Of a stretch of 64,000 bases of DNA, positions 50,107 through 59,210 are shown one piece after another. The DNA comes from an uncultured Veillonellaceae bacterium (GTDB taxonomy: Bacteria; Bacillota; Negativicutes; Selenomonadales; Selenomonadaceae). The translations under genes and the position numbers were made by a program. Every line of letters starts with the position of its first letter. Positions within the stretch are counted from its first letter, which is position 1. The stretch spans positions 35,323-99,322 of the forward strand of contig CAMFES010000001.1 in NCBI GenBank assembly GCA_945949525.1, read 5' to 3'. A model generated the notes under the pieces. That model was not told the origin of the DNA, ran no database searches, and saw only the letters and a program-made list of their open reading frames with translations.

Positions 50107-53100
50107 ATGGTAAGGCTGATTGTTATTGAAAATCCCTTTGAGCCGAGGGTACATAAGCTGGAGAAGTTGGTTTGTACCAATATGCCGGTAACGAATTACA
50201 CCGCCCTTCAGGGCAGGGATGTGTTCATTAACGGACGGCCTGCCACAGAGCTTTCTATTCCGGCTGATGGGGATGATATTATCTCCATGCCCCATATTGA
50301 AGGTGGCGGTATAGGCAAGGTTTTAGGCTTTGTGGCTATGGTAGCTTTAACAGTCATTACTAGTGGCATTGCAGCAAATGGTGTGACAGGCTTTCTGGGG
50401 TTAACCATAAAAGGCGGTACTCTTGCCAGCTGTCTGGCTGCAGGTGCAGTTATGTATCTGGGTGGGCGTGTCATTAATAGCGTATTTCCGCAGCAGGCAG
50501 CTACCATGGACAACAGAAGCTTTATGGATAATCAGAAAAGCCAGACCTATGGATGGGATTTGCCTACAGTCTGTACTCAGGAAGGCGGCATTATCGGGGA
50601 AACCTATGGAACCGTCATTCCCCAGCCACAGCTTTTGGAGGAGCACGTTGAAACCATAGGTGGTAAGCAGTATTTGAATCTCCTGTACTGTGGCGGGTAT
50701 GGTGAGGTGGATTGCATTACCGACCTTCGGATTGACTCTACGCCCATAGACTGTTTTTCAAATGTACAGATTGAAAAGCGTCTCGGTACCAATGACCAGG
50801 AGCCTATCAGATTCTTTGATAACACACCAACAGACCAGGGTGTGGGTCTGCTTCTTGACTTGAACAAGCCTCTCATTCGTACCACAGATTCAACGAAGGC
50901 ATCTGCTCTTGAGGTGACTTTGGAGTGGTCAAATGGCCTTTATCATCTCAACAACGATGGCGGCTATGAGTCAGCAAGCATTGTCTGCAGGATAGATTAT
51001 AGGAAAACAGGCACTACAGAGTGGATTTATCATAACAGCTATACAGTATCTAATTCCTCGGCAGATGGATTTAGAAAATCCTTCAAGTGGGCTGTGGGAG
51101 AGGCGGCCCAGTATGATGTGAAGCTGGTGCTGACCTCAAAGCCATCCGGTTCCAGATATATGACCTATACCAGCTGGTCACTTCTTACATCCTATAATTC
51201 CGGGCGGTATGCTAGGCCAAATAAGGTCCTTGTGGCTCTAAGGATACTGGCTACAAATCAGCTCTCTGGCGGTGTTCCTAATCTCACATGGAAGCAGACC
51301 AGAAGTAAGGTTTATGTCTATAATCCAAAGATTCAGCGTTATGAGATAAAGGCGGCTACCAATCCTATTTGGGCGGCCTATGATATTCTCCATGGCTGCA
51401 GGTACATCAAGAACATCAATACCGGGCGGTATGAGTATGTGGTTGATGGCTGTGCCCATGAGCATTTAGATCCTTATTTTGATGAGTGGGAAAGTGCTGC
51501 TGCCTATGCTGATGAAGAGATAACAAATCATGATGGTGAAAAGGAAAAGCGCTTTGAGTTTGATGCTTTCTATGACACTTCACAGCGTAGGTATGAGGCA
51601 GCGGTAAAAGCTGCAGCTGTTGGTCATAGCAACATCATTATCCATGGCTGCAATTATGGTATTACTGTAGACAGGCCTGGAATGATAACCCAAATCTTTA
51701 GTGAAGGCAGGACTACACAAGGCTCTGTACATGGCTCATTTTTGAGCCGAGAGGAAAGAGCGCGTTCCATCGAGATAACCTATAACGATGAGCAGAATGA
51801 CTACAAGAATACGCAGTTTACCTTGCGCAGTGAATCCTATGCCCGTGATGATCAGCAGGACAACACCGCCCAGCTCACTCTTTTTGGAGTAAGGCGGAGA
51901 AGTCAGGCATACCGGGAAGCTGTTATGGCATTGGCCACAGCCGAAAGGCAGCTCCAGACCATAGAGCTTTCAACGGATATAAACGGAATCACAGCAGAAT
52001 ATGGTGATATTGTGGGCTATGCTCATAGTATCAGCAGGATTGGCATTGCGTCTGGCAGGCTGATCAGCGGAAACAGGAATATCATAAAGCTGGATAAGGC
52101 TGTGAATATGGAGCAGGGAAAATCCTATGAGGTCTATATTCAGACCCAGATGGATAAGCTGCTGCACCGCTTCGTGAAAACAGAGGCGGGGACTTCAGAT
52201 AGCCTTACCCTTATGGAGCCGATAGAAGGAAAACTCACAGAAGCGGATTGCTACACCTTTGGTGAAGCTGAACGGGCGGTAAAGCCATTCAGGATTGTTG
52301 GTGCTGAGCGTGATGGGGATTTGCTCGTCAAGCTGAAACTCATTGAATATGATGAAGCAGTCTATGCTACAGAACTGGATTACTCCAAGTATCCAAGGAT
52401 TGACTACACTTTTTCTGAAAGCTTTTCAACGGAGAATGTGACAGCGGCTGAGGAAACCATTGTGGAAAAGGATGGTACTGTGGTGTCCTTTATCAATATC
52501 TCTTGGGAAAGCCCGGATGGGTATTCCTCATCTGCGGATGGCTACAGTGTCCTTATTACCAATATGGATACCGAAGAAACAGAGGAATTTTCTACTACCG
52601 CACTTAGCTATAGATATAAAGGTGCAAAGGCAGGAACTACATACAAGATTCAGATTAAGCTCTGCATCAATGGCAATAGGGTAAATGGTGGCAGTACCTC
52701 TATTACCATTGTGGGAAAGGACACACCGCCAGAGAATGTATCCTATATGTCCCTAGTGCAGGCAGATGAAAATATAACGGCCGTAATTACTCCGGTAAAG
52801 GATACAGACCTTAGTCACTATGAACTCAGAATGGGGGTTAGCTGGGAGAATTCCTTCAAGATTGCGGATTTCACTAGTACATCTCTTACCTTTAGAGCAA
52901 GTTCAAACGGTACTTGTACTTATTTGGTAAAAGCTGTTGATACCTCTGGCAATAAGTCTGAAAAGGAATGCCGACAGATTATAAATATCTCTGCCCTTGC
53001 TGCTGAAAACATCATCTTCAAAAAGACTTATGGGGTGGATGATTTTGCACAGAGTATAAATCTATACCGCCACAGGGATTCACTTTGGATGCTGGATAAC

Positions 53101-53799
53101 AGGCAGATTAAGGACTATGAGTATTTCCGTGAAATCTTTGATAAGCTGACCTACATCGATGGTGAGGTATATCTGCCTCTTATTGATTTAGGAGAAAACA
53201 TCATTGACAGCGATTGTTATTACATCGACAGCCATGGCATCATCCATCAGCAGGAAGAAAAGCGGATAAGGGATTATGCCTTTTTTAGAGAAATCTTTGA
53301 GGGCGGTCATGAGCTTACAGCACCTGTTTCCCTTGCCAGCACCTTTCTAGGGATTTCTGTTGAGGGAGATAGCAGCAGTGATGTGGTGAAAGAGATAACC
53401 TACAGGACAAGCATTGACGGGTACACCTTCAGCCACTGGATACCAGCCGATCAGGCAGTGTTCCGTGGTCGGTTTGTGCAGATTAGGATTAGCCTTAAAA
53501 GCATTTCTGGGCATACCCAAGGACAGCTGAAAAGAGTCACAGTCAGCATTGATGTGCCGGATACTGAGGTGAACCTGGAAAATGTTCTCCTTCAGGCAGG
53601 GGACAATTATGTGGCTTTTAACCACAGGTTCATAGCGGTGCCAAGCTCTGTGGCAGTCTTTACATCAGATATGGATGGCAAGGCTGTAACATGGCAGGTC
53701 ACTGACTATGACGAAAGGGGCTGCCATATAACGCTCTTTGATGAGAAGGGCGAGCCTTGCGAGGGCAAGATTGTAAGAGCCATTATTCGTGGCTACTAA
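50107..53799 (+). CDS. Tail tip attachment protein, lambda J-like
   Basis: 1230 residues. A short hydrophobic region (about 75-115) near the N-terminus resembles the I-type region fused to J in some phages. The central region has NPIWAAYDILHGCRY and EITYNDEQNDYKN, characteristic of the J/TipJ core. Fibronectin III-like domains follow (about 780-980, with SWESPDGYSSSADGYSV). The C-terminus is likely the receptor-proximal part. It determines adsorption together with the next gene. Confidence 0.9.
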   Translation: MVRLIVIENPFEPRVHKLEKLVCTNMPVTNYTALQGRDVFINGRPATELSIPADGDDIISMPHIEGGGIGKVLGFVAMVALTVITSGIAANGVTGFLGLTIKGGTLASCLAAGAVMYLGGRVINSVFPQQAATMDNRSFMDNQKSQTYGWDLPTVCTQEGGIIGETYGTVIPQPQLLEEHVETIGGKQYLNLLYCGGYGEVDCITDLRIDSTPIDCFSNVQIEKRLGTNDQEPIRFFDNTPTDQGVGLLLDLNKPLIRTTDSTKASALEVTLEWSNGLYHLNNDGGYESASIVCRIDYRKTGTTEWIYHNSYTVSNSSADGFRKSFKWAVGEAAQYDVKLVLTSKPSGSRYMTYTSWSLLTSYNSGRYARPNKVLVALRILATNQLSGGVPNLTWKQTRSKVYVYNPKIQRYEIKAATNPIWAAYDILHGCRYIKNINTGRYEYVVDGCAHEHLDPYFDEWESAAAYADEEITNHDGEKEKRFEFDAFYDTSQRRYEAAVKAAAVGHSNIIIHGCNYGITVDRPGMITQIFSEGRTTQGSVHGSFLSREERARSIEITYNDEQNDYKNTQFTLRSESYARDDQQDNTAQLTLFGVRRRSQAYREAVMALATAERQLQTIELSTDINGITAEYGDIVGYAHSISRIGIASGRLISGNRNIIKLDKAVNMEQGKSYEVYIQTQMDKLLHRFVKTEAGTSDSLTLMEPIEGKLTEADCYTFGEAERAVKPFRIVGAERDGDLLVKLKLIEYDEAVYATELDYSKYPRIDYTFSESFSTENVTAAEETIVEKDGTVVSFINISWESPDGYSSSADGYSVLITNMDTEETEEFSTTALSYRYKGAKAGTTYKIQIKLCINGNRVNGGSTSITIVGKDTPPENVSYMSLVQADENITAVITPVKDTDLSHYELRMGVSWENSFKIADFTSTSLTFRASSNGTCTYLVKAVDTSGNKSEKECRQIINISALAAENIIFKKTYGVDDFAQSINLYRHRDSLWMLDNRQIKDYEYFREIFDKLTYIDGEVYLPLIDLGENIIDSDCYYIDSHGIIHQQEEKRIRDYAFFREIFEGGHELTAPVSLASTFLGISVEGDSSSDVVKEITYRTSIDGYTFSHWIPADQAVFRGRFVQIRISLKSISGHTQGQLKRVTVSIDVPDTEVNLENVLLQAGDNYVAFNHRFIAVPSSVAVFTSDMDGKAVTWQVTDYDERGCHITLFDEKGEPCEGKIVRAIIRGY

Positions 53800-53811
53800 G
53801 GAGGGATATAA

Positions 53812-56169
53812 ATGATAAAGTTTTATGACAGTATGGGAGCAGCCCAGGGAATATCAGTGCTTTCAGACCTTGTGGATGCCTGTGACTTCTGGCAGAGTGA
53901 GCAGGCGGTAAATGTCGGTGATATAGCTAGAAGTTCTACGGACAGCCTTATATATGCTGAATGTATTCTGGGCGGTATTACTGGCATGGTTGAGCCTGCC
54001 TGGGGGAATGAGGAAGGTGTAAGTGTTATTGATGGCAGTGCAAAATGGCTGGTGCATGACCTTCGAAACGCAAAAACAGCCAATGAAGCTGAAAAGCTTA
54101 CCAATGCCAGAAAGATAAATGGCATCGAGTTTGATGGTTCCAAGGATATTGTACTTCCATCCGATACTGTGGATGATTCAACCTATATCGCAAAAGGCAT
54201 CAAGGTAGCAGGCTTTGACAGCCATGAGGTGTACATCTCTAGCGGCATTGCTAAGATTAATGGCAGCACAGTTAATTTCAACGGTGGCTCATTGAAGCTG
54301 GGGCAGAGGGAAACCGCTCTTATGCACCTTGACAGCGAAGGGAAGTTAGGAAAGGTAATAGCCAAATACCCGACAGACTGGATTGATGACCACACGCTAG
54401 GATTTTGGATTTTCAATAAGACTATTGCAGGTGAGAATGTTCCTAATATAGCTGTTGGGAAGTCTGCCATAGCACAGGAGAACGATTTTATCCCTTATGG
54501 CGGTATTGCTTCCGTTGATGGCTGGGCGGATTATGCTCTCCAGACAGATGGCCTTACTGGATACTTTGAGCTTGCCAATAATCTGGGATTCATGACAGGC
54601 AATGTGCCATTTGAGTACGATATCCTGATTACACCGGATAAGATTGACGGCTCTGCGGATTATATCTTCAATTACGCAGGAAATGTGACTACTATCTACA
54701 TTAACAGTAATGGCCTTTTGTATTGCGGCGGTCAGAACACAGGCTATGTCTGTGAGACAGGAAAGACCTTTTTCTTGAGCTTTGTCTACGATAGCAGGAT
54801 TGCCCATGTGTATATTGATGGAAAGCAGGTATTCCAAGTTACGGTTAACTGGAATCTTACCCTTAATAGCAGCCAGAATACCCGCATTGGCTGTGCTTAT
54901 GATAAGTCGGATATGCTTCCTGCAACATTCCACTATCTGGAGATTAGGAATGCTATAAGAAGCCCGGAGGAAATTGCAAAGATTTCCAATGAGCTGTTGC
55001 TGCCATGCTTTTATTACAAGGGAGCATCATGTTACCCATCTATGCCAGAAGGTAAGACAGGTTATGCTGAATGGCGATTTGATGATGAAACTCCAGATAT
55101 GGCAAAGGACAGCAACGAAATATATAGTGCTGTTCTTGGGAGTACCGTAGTTCCTGTAAAGGAGGACAGCAGCCTTGGGCTTGGCAAGGCACTCCGTTTT
55201 CCAGGAGATAATAACTGCTATCTTAATGTAGGAAGTATGACAATACCACAGGAGTTCACTCTTGTGGCTGTAGTTAATCCATTTCAGCTGGCAAGCTATG
55301 GCAGATTTTTTGCAAATACCTATAATACTTCCCAGACATTTATTGTTTCTACCTGCTGCGATGGCGGCGGTGGTCAGTTCGGCTTCTATACTGGAAACCA
55401 GAATGGCGGAGCATGGATCAACTCTGGCCTTGTAGCACAGGTAGGTCAGGAAAACTTTATGGCTCTTAGGGTTACCAGCAAGAATTATTATTTCAGAGTT
55501 AATCGCGACTGTATTATTAAACCCAATAATCATTGGAAGAAAAGCATTACTACAGAATGCTCCATTGGTTCTGGATATGGCACAGGTTATCCGCTGAAGG
55601 GGGCAATATCTTATATGCTCTTTGTACCAAAGGCTCTGAGTGATTCTGAGATTCAGATGATTTATGACAGCCTTATGGTAAGGGGCAGAAAGAATATCCT
55701 TGATGATTCCGTACCTTCCAATGCTGCTGCCATAGGCTTTATCCGGGCGGATACTAAATCTGTATTTGAATATAATGATACAGATTATAAGTATGGCAGG
55801 CGGGAAGGAGCGGTCGGCGGCAACAGGAAAGTCTTTCTTGGCTTCAAGTATTTCTCTGGGTCAGGGCCTATCTCATGGGATAATCCTTTTGGGACGCAGA
55901 AAGTAAAAAGATACTTCACATGGGCATCTGATTCCAAGGGGACTAATGAGATTGAAGCCATGAAGATGGTATATGTATATAACTCAGGATGGGGCGGTAT
56001 ATGGCCATTCTCTGATAGTGCCACAGGCAATGATGATATGAAGATTACCGCTTATATCAGTACAGCTTACGGTGGTGTGACTATGTACAACAGTGCATGG
56101 AAGTCATCCGGTTATATTGGCTGCTATGTTGAGGTGCTTGAAGATTATAAGGGGGTTGATGGCAGATGA
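53812..56169 (+). CDS. Tail fibre protein with LamG/concanavalin-like domains
   Basis: 785 residues. An N-terminal attachment region with a NARKINGIEFDGSKDI repeat motif (typical of tail fibres) leads into two laminin G/lectin-like domains (about 240-400 and 450-620). These have FEYDILITP...FHYLEIRNA and FTLVAVVNPF...ISYMLFVPKALS. Such jelly-roll domains bind surface carbohydrates. It is probably a second receptor-binding protein besides the J-like protein. Confidence 0.82.
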   Translation: MIKFYDSMGAAQGISVLSDLVDACDFWQSEQAVNVGDIARSSTDSLIYAECILGGITGMVEPAWGNEEGVSVIDGSAKWLVHDLRNAKTANEAEKLTNARKINGIEFDGSKDIVLPSDTVDDSTYIAKGIKVAGFDSHEVYISSGIAKINGSTVNFNGGSLKLGQRETALMHLDSEGKLGKVIAKYPTDWIDDHTLGFWIFNKTIAGENVPNIAVGKSAIAQENDFIPYGGIASVDGWADYALQTDGLTGYFELANNLGFMTGNVPFEYDILITPDKIDGSADYIFNYAGNVTTIYINSNGLLYCGGQNTGYVCETGKTFFLSFVYDSRIAHVYIDGKQVFQVTVNWNLTLNSSQNTRIGCAYDKSDMLPATFHYLEIRNAIRSPEEIAKISNELLLPCFYYKGASCYPSMPEGKTGYAEWRFDDETPDMAKDSNEIYSAVLGSTVVPVKEDSSLGLGKALRFPGDNNCYLNVGSMTIPQEFTLVAVVNPFQLASYGRFFANTYNTSQTFIVSTCCDGGGGQFGFYTGNQNGGAWINSGLVAQVGQENFMALRVTSKNYYFRVNRDCIIKPNNHWKKSITTECSIGSGYGTGYPLKGAISYMLFVPKALSDSEIQMIYDSLMVRGRKNILDDSVPSNAAAIGFIRADTKSVFEYNDTDYKYGRREGAVGGNRKVFLGFKYFSGSGPISWDNPFGTQKVKRYFTWASDSKGTNEIEAMKMVYVYNSGWGGIWPFSDSATGNDDMKITAYISTAYGGVTMYNSAWKSSGYIGCYVEVLEDYKGVDGR

Positions 56170-56402
56170 TGTATTACAACAGAAAAACTCAGGAACTGAG
56201 CAGCACTCCACCATGGGGCGCTGCTTTTTTATTGCCACAGGTGAAGAAGGCAAGATATCCGGACTGGGAGGAAGTATCGGATGACTATCTTCCAGAGCAT
56301 AAAGAATGTTATGAGTTGGAGGAGGCTGATGTTAATCCTACAGAGATTCAGCTGGCAGAGGCACTTATTGAGATTTATGACATTTTGGAGGGAAAAGCAT
56401 GA
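56166..56402 (+). CDS. Small tail-associated protein
   Basis: 78 residues overlapping the fibre gene's stop. The sequence contains PPWGAAFLLPQVKKARYPDW and an acidic, helical end. Placement suggests a fibre assembly or attachment factor. Family not recognised. Confidence 0.55.
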   Translation: MMYYNRKTQELSSTPPWGAAFLLPQVKKARYPDWEEVSDDYLPEHKECYELEEADVNPTEIQLAEALIEIYDILEGKA

Positions 56403-56551
56403 AGATTTATAAGCACAAGGCAAAGGCTTATGCCGTACTGGTAAAAGCTGGTAAGTATATCCTCTCAGAAGATGAGAGGGAAAATAAAAAGCAGGAGCTT
56501 GTGCCTGCTGAGTATGTGGAAGCTGTGGCCATGGAGCTGATTGAGGAGTGA
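56399..56551 (+). CDS. Small phage protein (XkdX-like position)
   Basis: 50 residues from ATG 56399, overlapping the previous stop. KIYKHKAKAYAVLVKAG and a C-terminal EYVEAVAMELIEE helix. Small proteins of this kind lie between fibre and holin genes in many Bacillota phages. Function unknown. Confidence 0.6.
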   Translation: MKIYKHKAKAYAVLVKAGKYILSEDERENKKQELVPAEYVEAVAMELIEE

Positions 56552-56555
56552 TGGT

Positions 56556-57041
56556 ATGACTACGGAACAGATTCTGATTATGCTTGCAACCGCCGCCCTG
56601 AGTTTTTTCTCTGGCAGGGCACAGAGCATGGCAAATAAGCATGATGCCGCAGTGGAAGCAAAGGAGAAGCTATTTCAGGATATGCTGGAGAACCAGAAAA
56701 AGTTCATTGCCTGGCAGGAAGAAATGAACAAGCAGAATGCTGAAATGCGGCAGGAACTTAAGGAGCTTAGGGTAAGCGTGAATCGCATTGCAAGCGGCGG
56801 CCTTGTTCTCCTTCGTGACCGTATTATCCAGTCCTGCAGGGCATTTATTGAACGCGGCAAGATTACCATCACCGCCCGGAACAACATCCGTGATATGTAT
56901 AAATGCTACCATGATGAGTTTAATGGCAACGGAGATGGTGAATACTACTACAATGAGATGATGGGGCTTCCTATAGACCAGGATGTTCCTATTGTCTCTC
57001 ATTTTCCGCTTGGGGGAGAAGTCTATGATAGAAAGAATTAA
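56556..57041 (+). CDS. Holin-region membrane protein
   Basis: 161 residues from ATG 56556. One N-terminal hydrophobic segment (ILIMLATAALSFFSG) is followed by a long coiled coil and a helical C-terminal domain with DMYKCYHDEFNGNGDGEYY. It lies just before the short holin-like gene and the endolysin, so a lysis role is inferred. Confidence 0.6.
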   Translation: MTTEQILIMLATAALSFFSGRAQSMANKHDAAVEAKEKLFQDMLENQKKFIAWQEEMNKQNAEMRQELKELRVSVNRIASGGLVLLRDRIIQSCRAFIERGKITITARNNIRDMYKCYHDEFNGNGDGEYYYNEMMGLPIDQDVPIVSHFPLGGEVYDRKN

Positions 57042-57204
57042 TGTGCCTGATGTGATTGTGGTGGTAGCATTGTCTGCTGCCTTAATCATCAGTATATATG
57101 GAGGCCTTAACGAACTTAGCATGAGTATTGCTAGTGGTCTCTTAGGTTATATTGGCGGTGCTGGAAAGCACAGCTTTGAAAAGAAGGGAGAGAAGTATTT
57201 ATGA
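57025..57204 (+). CDS. Holin-like small membrane protein
   Basis: 59 residues from ATG 57025, overlapping the previous gene. One or two hydrophobic segments (VIVVVALSAALIISIYGGL and SIASGLLGYIGGAG) are followed by a charged tail (EKKGEKYL). Size, topology and position before the amidase fit a holin. Confidence 0.65.
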   Translation: MIERINVPDVIVVVALSAALIISIYGGLNELSMSIASGLLGYIGGAGKHSFEKKGEKYL

Positions 57205-57737
57205 TGGTATTTATTAACGCGGGACACGCACCAAACGGTCATCCAGATCCTGGAGCCTGCAGCAGAAGCACAGGCCTTAGGGAGTGTGATGTGGCATTGA
57301 AGGTAGGGGAGCTTGTTGCAAAGTACCTTAATGCTGTGGGGATTGAAACAATGGTTCATCAGAATGACAGCCTGTCTGCGGTCTGCTCCAGGGCGAATTC
57401 CTTGGAGGCAGACCTTTTCATTTCCATCCACTGCAACAGCGTAGAGTCACCTTATGCAGAGGGCACAGAAACCTGGTATTGCAATGGTTCTAGCGCTGGA
57501 AGGATGCTTGCTGAATGTATTCAGGACCAGATTGTGAATTCACTTAATACAGTAGATAGGGGAATCAAGGTAGCAGTGCCTGGGCGGAATGGTCTTTATG
57601 TCCTCACCAATACGGATATGCCGGCGGTCCTTGTAGAGCTTGCCTTTATCTCCAATGAGGATGATGAGAAGCTCCTGAGAAATAATCAGGATGATTTTGC
57701 AAGGGCAATCGCAAGAGGTGTAACAGATTATTTATAA
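57201..57737 (+). CDS. N-acetylmuramoyl-L-alanine amidase (endolysin)
   Basis: 178 residues, a complete Amidase_3 domain. Zinc ligands are in FINAGHAP, GLRECD and FISIHCNS, and the catalytic Glu is in VLVELAFIS. The enzyme cleaves the bond between muramic acid and the stem peptide at lysis. There is no signal peptide, so release needs the upstream holin candidates. No separate cell wall-binding domain is present. Confidence 0.93.
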   Translation: MMVFINAGHAPNGHPDPGACSRSTGLRECDVALKVGELVAKYLNAVGIETMVHQNDSLSAVCSRANSLEADLFISIHCNSVESPYAEGTETWYCNGSSAGRMLAECIQDQIVNSLNTVDRGIKVAVPGRNGLYVLTNTDMPAVLVELAFISNEDDEKLLRNNQDDFARAIARGVTDYL

Positions 57738-57747
57738 GGAGGGAACT

Positions 57748-58110
57748 ATGAATGCTAAAAAGATATTGGTGGCTTCTCTGCTTGGCTTTGCTGTCGGTGC
57801 CGCAATTGTCCTTTGCTTCAGAGGCTGTGGAGCCGATGTACATGGTGACGGAGAGCGATCTGACGAGGTTAGAACAGAACTTGACGGAGCTGTCCGAAAT
57901 CAACAGCAGTCAATCAGTGACCTTAGAGAAGCAGAAGGAACAGCTGATGGAATCGGACAGACAGTTACAGCAGGCCGAGGAGAAGTACAGTCTGCTATCC
58001 AGTCAAATGAAAAACTTGGAGAAGGAAATGCTAGAGCAGCAGAACTCATTGGAGAATGCCAGGATATACTTCGAGGAATTCGCCAGAGAGGAACAATTGA
58101 AGAGAGATAA
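57748..58110 (+). CDS. Spanin-like membrane protein A (overlapping frame)
   Basis: 120 residues from ATG 57748, only 4 bases after the GGAGGG site. An N-terminal hydrophobic helix (ILVASLLGFAVGAAIVLCF) with a GCGAD end is followed by a polar, helical, probably extracytoplasmic domain. It overlaps the 57752-58180 frame almost entirely. Nested lysis genes of this kind recall lambda Rz/Rz1. FRGC is a poor lipobox, so lipidation is doubtful. Confidence 0.55.
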   Translation: MNAKKILVASLLGFAVGAAIVLCFRGCGADVHGDGERSDEVRTELDGAVRNQQQSISDLREAEGTADGIGQTVTAGRGEVQSAIQSNEKLGEGNARAAELIGECQDILRGIRQRGTIEER

Positions 58111-58180
58111 GCTGAAGCGTGAGAAAACGGTAGCATGGATTATAGCCGGTGTGCTTCTGTGTGCATGTATAGCTAAATGA
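57752..58180 (+). CDS. Spanin-like membrane protein B (overlapping frame)
   Basis: 142 residues from ATG 57752, 8 bases after the GGAGGG site, the better spacing. An N-terminal signal peptide (YWWLLCLALLSVPQLSFA) is followed by a long coiled coil (LEKQKEQLMESDRQLQQAEEKY and on) and a C-terminal transmembrane helix (VAWIIAGVLLCACIA). It lies in the +1 frame relative to 57748-58110. The topology would allow spanning of the periplasm. Confidence 0.65.
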   Translation: MLKRYWWLLCLALLSVPQLSFASEAVEPMYMVTESDLTRLEQNLTELSEINSSQSVTLEKQKEQLMESDRQLQQAEEKYSLLSSQMKNLEKEMLEQQNSLENARIYFEEFAREEQLKRDKLKREKTVAWIIAGVLLCACIAK

Positions 58181-58182
58181 CT

Positions 58183-58232
58183 AATAGGCCTGCTTGGGGA
58201 ATTATTGAATCGCCCAAGCAGGCCTATTTTTA
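58183..58232 (+). terminator. Late operon terminator
   Basis: AATAGGCCTGCTTGGG (58183-58198) and its perfect complement at 58213-58228 form a 16-bp stem, followed by TTTT. This is the strongest terminator in the window and marks the end of the late operon. Confidence 0.92.
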
Positions 58233-58330
58233 TTGGTTTATTATACTAAAGTAAATGTACACAGATACAGTTATATCAAGGGTTAACAGGATTATAGCCA
58301 AAAAGTCACATTATAATATTAGTTTTTTCC

Positions 58331-58389
58331 GTGCAAATAACTAATATATGTGATTTTTATTTGCACTTATAAAATTGCACTTATATACT
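58331..58389 (+). promoter_or_regulatory. Promoter and operator-like repeat of the RAM-domain gene
   Basis: TTGCAC (58361-58366), 17 bases, TATACT (58384-58389). The -35 box is the right arm of a 9-bp inverted repeat, GTGCAAATA (58331-58339) with TATTTGCAC (58358-58366), and a further TTGCAC lies at 58375. A regulator binding the repeat would block the promoter. Confidence 0.65.
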
Positions 58390-58432
58390 TTGCTATAGAC
58401 GTCTAATTTTAATATTAAAGGGGACTTTTTTT

Positions 58433-58684
58433 ATGATTAAATCCTATTTGAATATTTCGTTGGGAGTATCTGCTCATGACAGATTTGAGCAGTTTGTAGT
58501 GGTTGATAGCCGGGTCACATTTTGTGATGCTGTGACAGGTGATTGGAATTATCTGCTACAGGCGGAACTTGAAGATGTTGCTGCACTTGATGGTTTCATT
58601 AAAGAACTCAAGACCAATTATCCTGTTATCAAGATTGCAGCATCTGCAGTGCTCCATAACTGTGTCAATGAGAAAATAGCCTAA
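58433..58684 (+). CDS. Standalone Lrp/AsnC-type RAM (ACT-like) domain protein
   Basis: 83 residues without a helix-turn-helix. The order FEQFVVVDSRVTFCDAVTGDWNYLLQ, VAALDGFIKEL and a closing ASAVLHNCVNEK strand matches the C-terminal ligand-binding and dimerisation domain of Lrp/AsnC regulators. Standalone RAM proteins bind amino acids or assemble with full-length Lrp proteins. It has its own promoter in a prophage and may modulate host Lrp proteins; that is inference. Confidence 0.65.
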   Translation: MIKSYLNISLGVSAHDRFEQFVVVDSRVTFCDAVTGDWNYLLQAELEDVAALDGFIKELKTNYPVIKIAASAVLHNCVNEKIA

Positions 58685-58878
58685 AAACAGGACACCTAAA
58701 TTTGCATAAGAATTCTTGAGTGCTATAATTAAATTATCACCTGATTCGAATGTGCCAATAGCCATGTCTGGAGCCTGGGTATACCGTCATGGTTAATCGG
58801 CATCACTGCCAGGAGTGATGAGCAGCAGTGTTGGCTTTGCTGCTGATGGGTGATTATTTGTTAAGGAGTGTGGTATAT

Positions 58879-59085
58879 ATGAGTCCTGAATTAGCACAGA
58901 TGATAAGCCGTCTGGTTGATGATAATACTGCAGAAGCAAAGGATGTTACTAAGTTCTCGCAGGCATTGGAAGAACACTTGGCTGATGACCCCGCAGGAAG
59001 GGGAATATTAGCAAGTTATGAATTGGCTGTTGAACGGTTGCTGATGGCTGAGAGAATAAGGTTCTACGAACATGGAAAAAAATAA
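58879..59085 (+). CDS. Small helical protein of unknown function
   Basis: 68 residues from ATG 58879 with AAGGAGTG upstream. Helical and acidic (DDNTAEAKDVTKFSQALEEHL), not recognised. The 190 bases before it contain two hairpins (CATCACT/AGTGATG near 58805 and CAGCAG/CTGCTG near 58830). A terminator follows. Confidence 0.5.
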   Translation: MSPELAQMISRLVDDNTAEAKDVTKFSQALEEHLADDPAGRGILASYELAVERLLMAERIRFYEHGKK

Positions 59086-59093
59086 AATGCGAG

Positions 59094-59125
59094 CCGAGTT
59101 GAAAAACTCGGTTTATTTTTTTGCT
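59094..59125 (+). terminator. Terminator
   Basis: CCGAGTT and AACTCGG (59094-59111) with a GAAA tetraloop, followed by TTTATTTTTTT. Confidence 0.9.
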
Positions 59126-59141
59126 CAAATATAATATTAAC

Positions 59142-59193
59142 CTCCAGTGATACAAAGAGACAGTTCTAAAAATCGTTAATGCTGTCCTTGTAT
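59142..59193 (+). repeat. CTCCAGTG-TTCTAAAAATCG element, copy 3 of 3
   Basis: CTCCAGTGATA, CAGTTCTAAAAATCG and CTGTCCTTG appear in the same order as in the 19387-19558 leader. ATACAA (59150-59155) pairs with TTGTAT (59188-59193), and GACAG (59159-59163) with CTGTC (59182-59186), leaving TTCTAAAAATCG in the loop. It lies directly upstream of a regulator gene. Confidence 0.5.
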
Positions 59194-59210
59194 TTTTAGA
59201 GGTGATAAAA

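Noticed and set aside
53812-56169. Possible diversity-generating retroelement acting on the tail fibre
   Set aside because: No reverse transcriptase and no template/variable repeat pair were found in the window.
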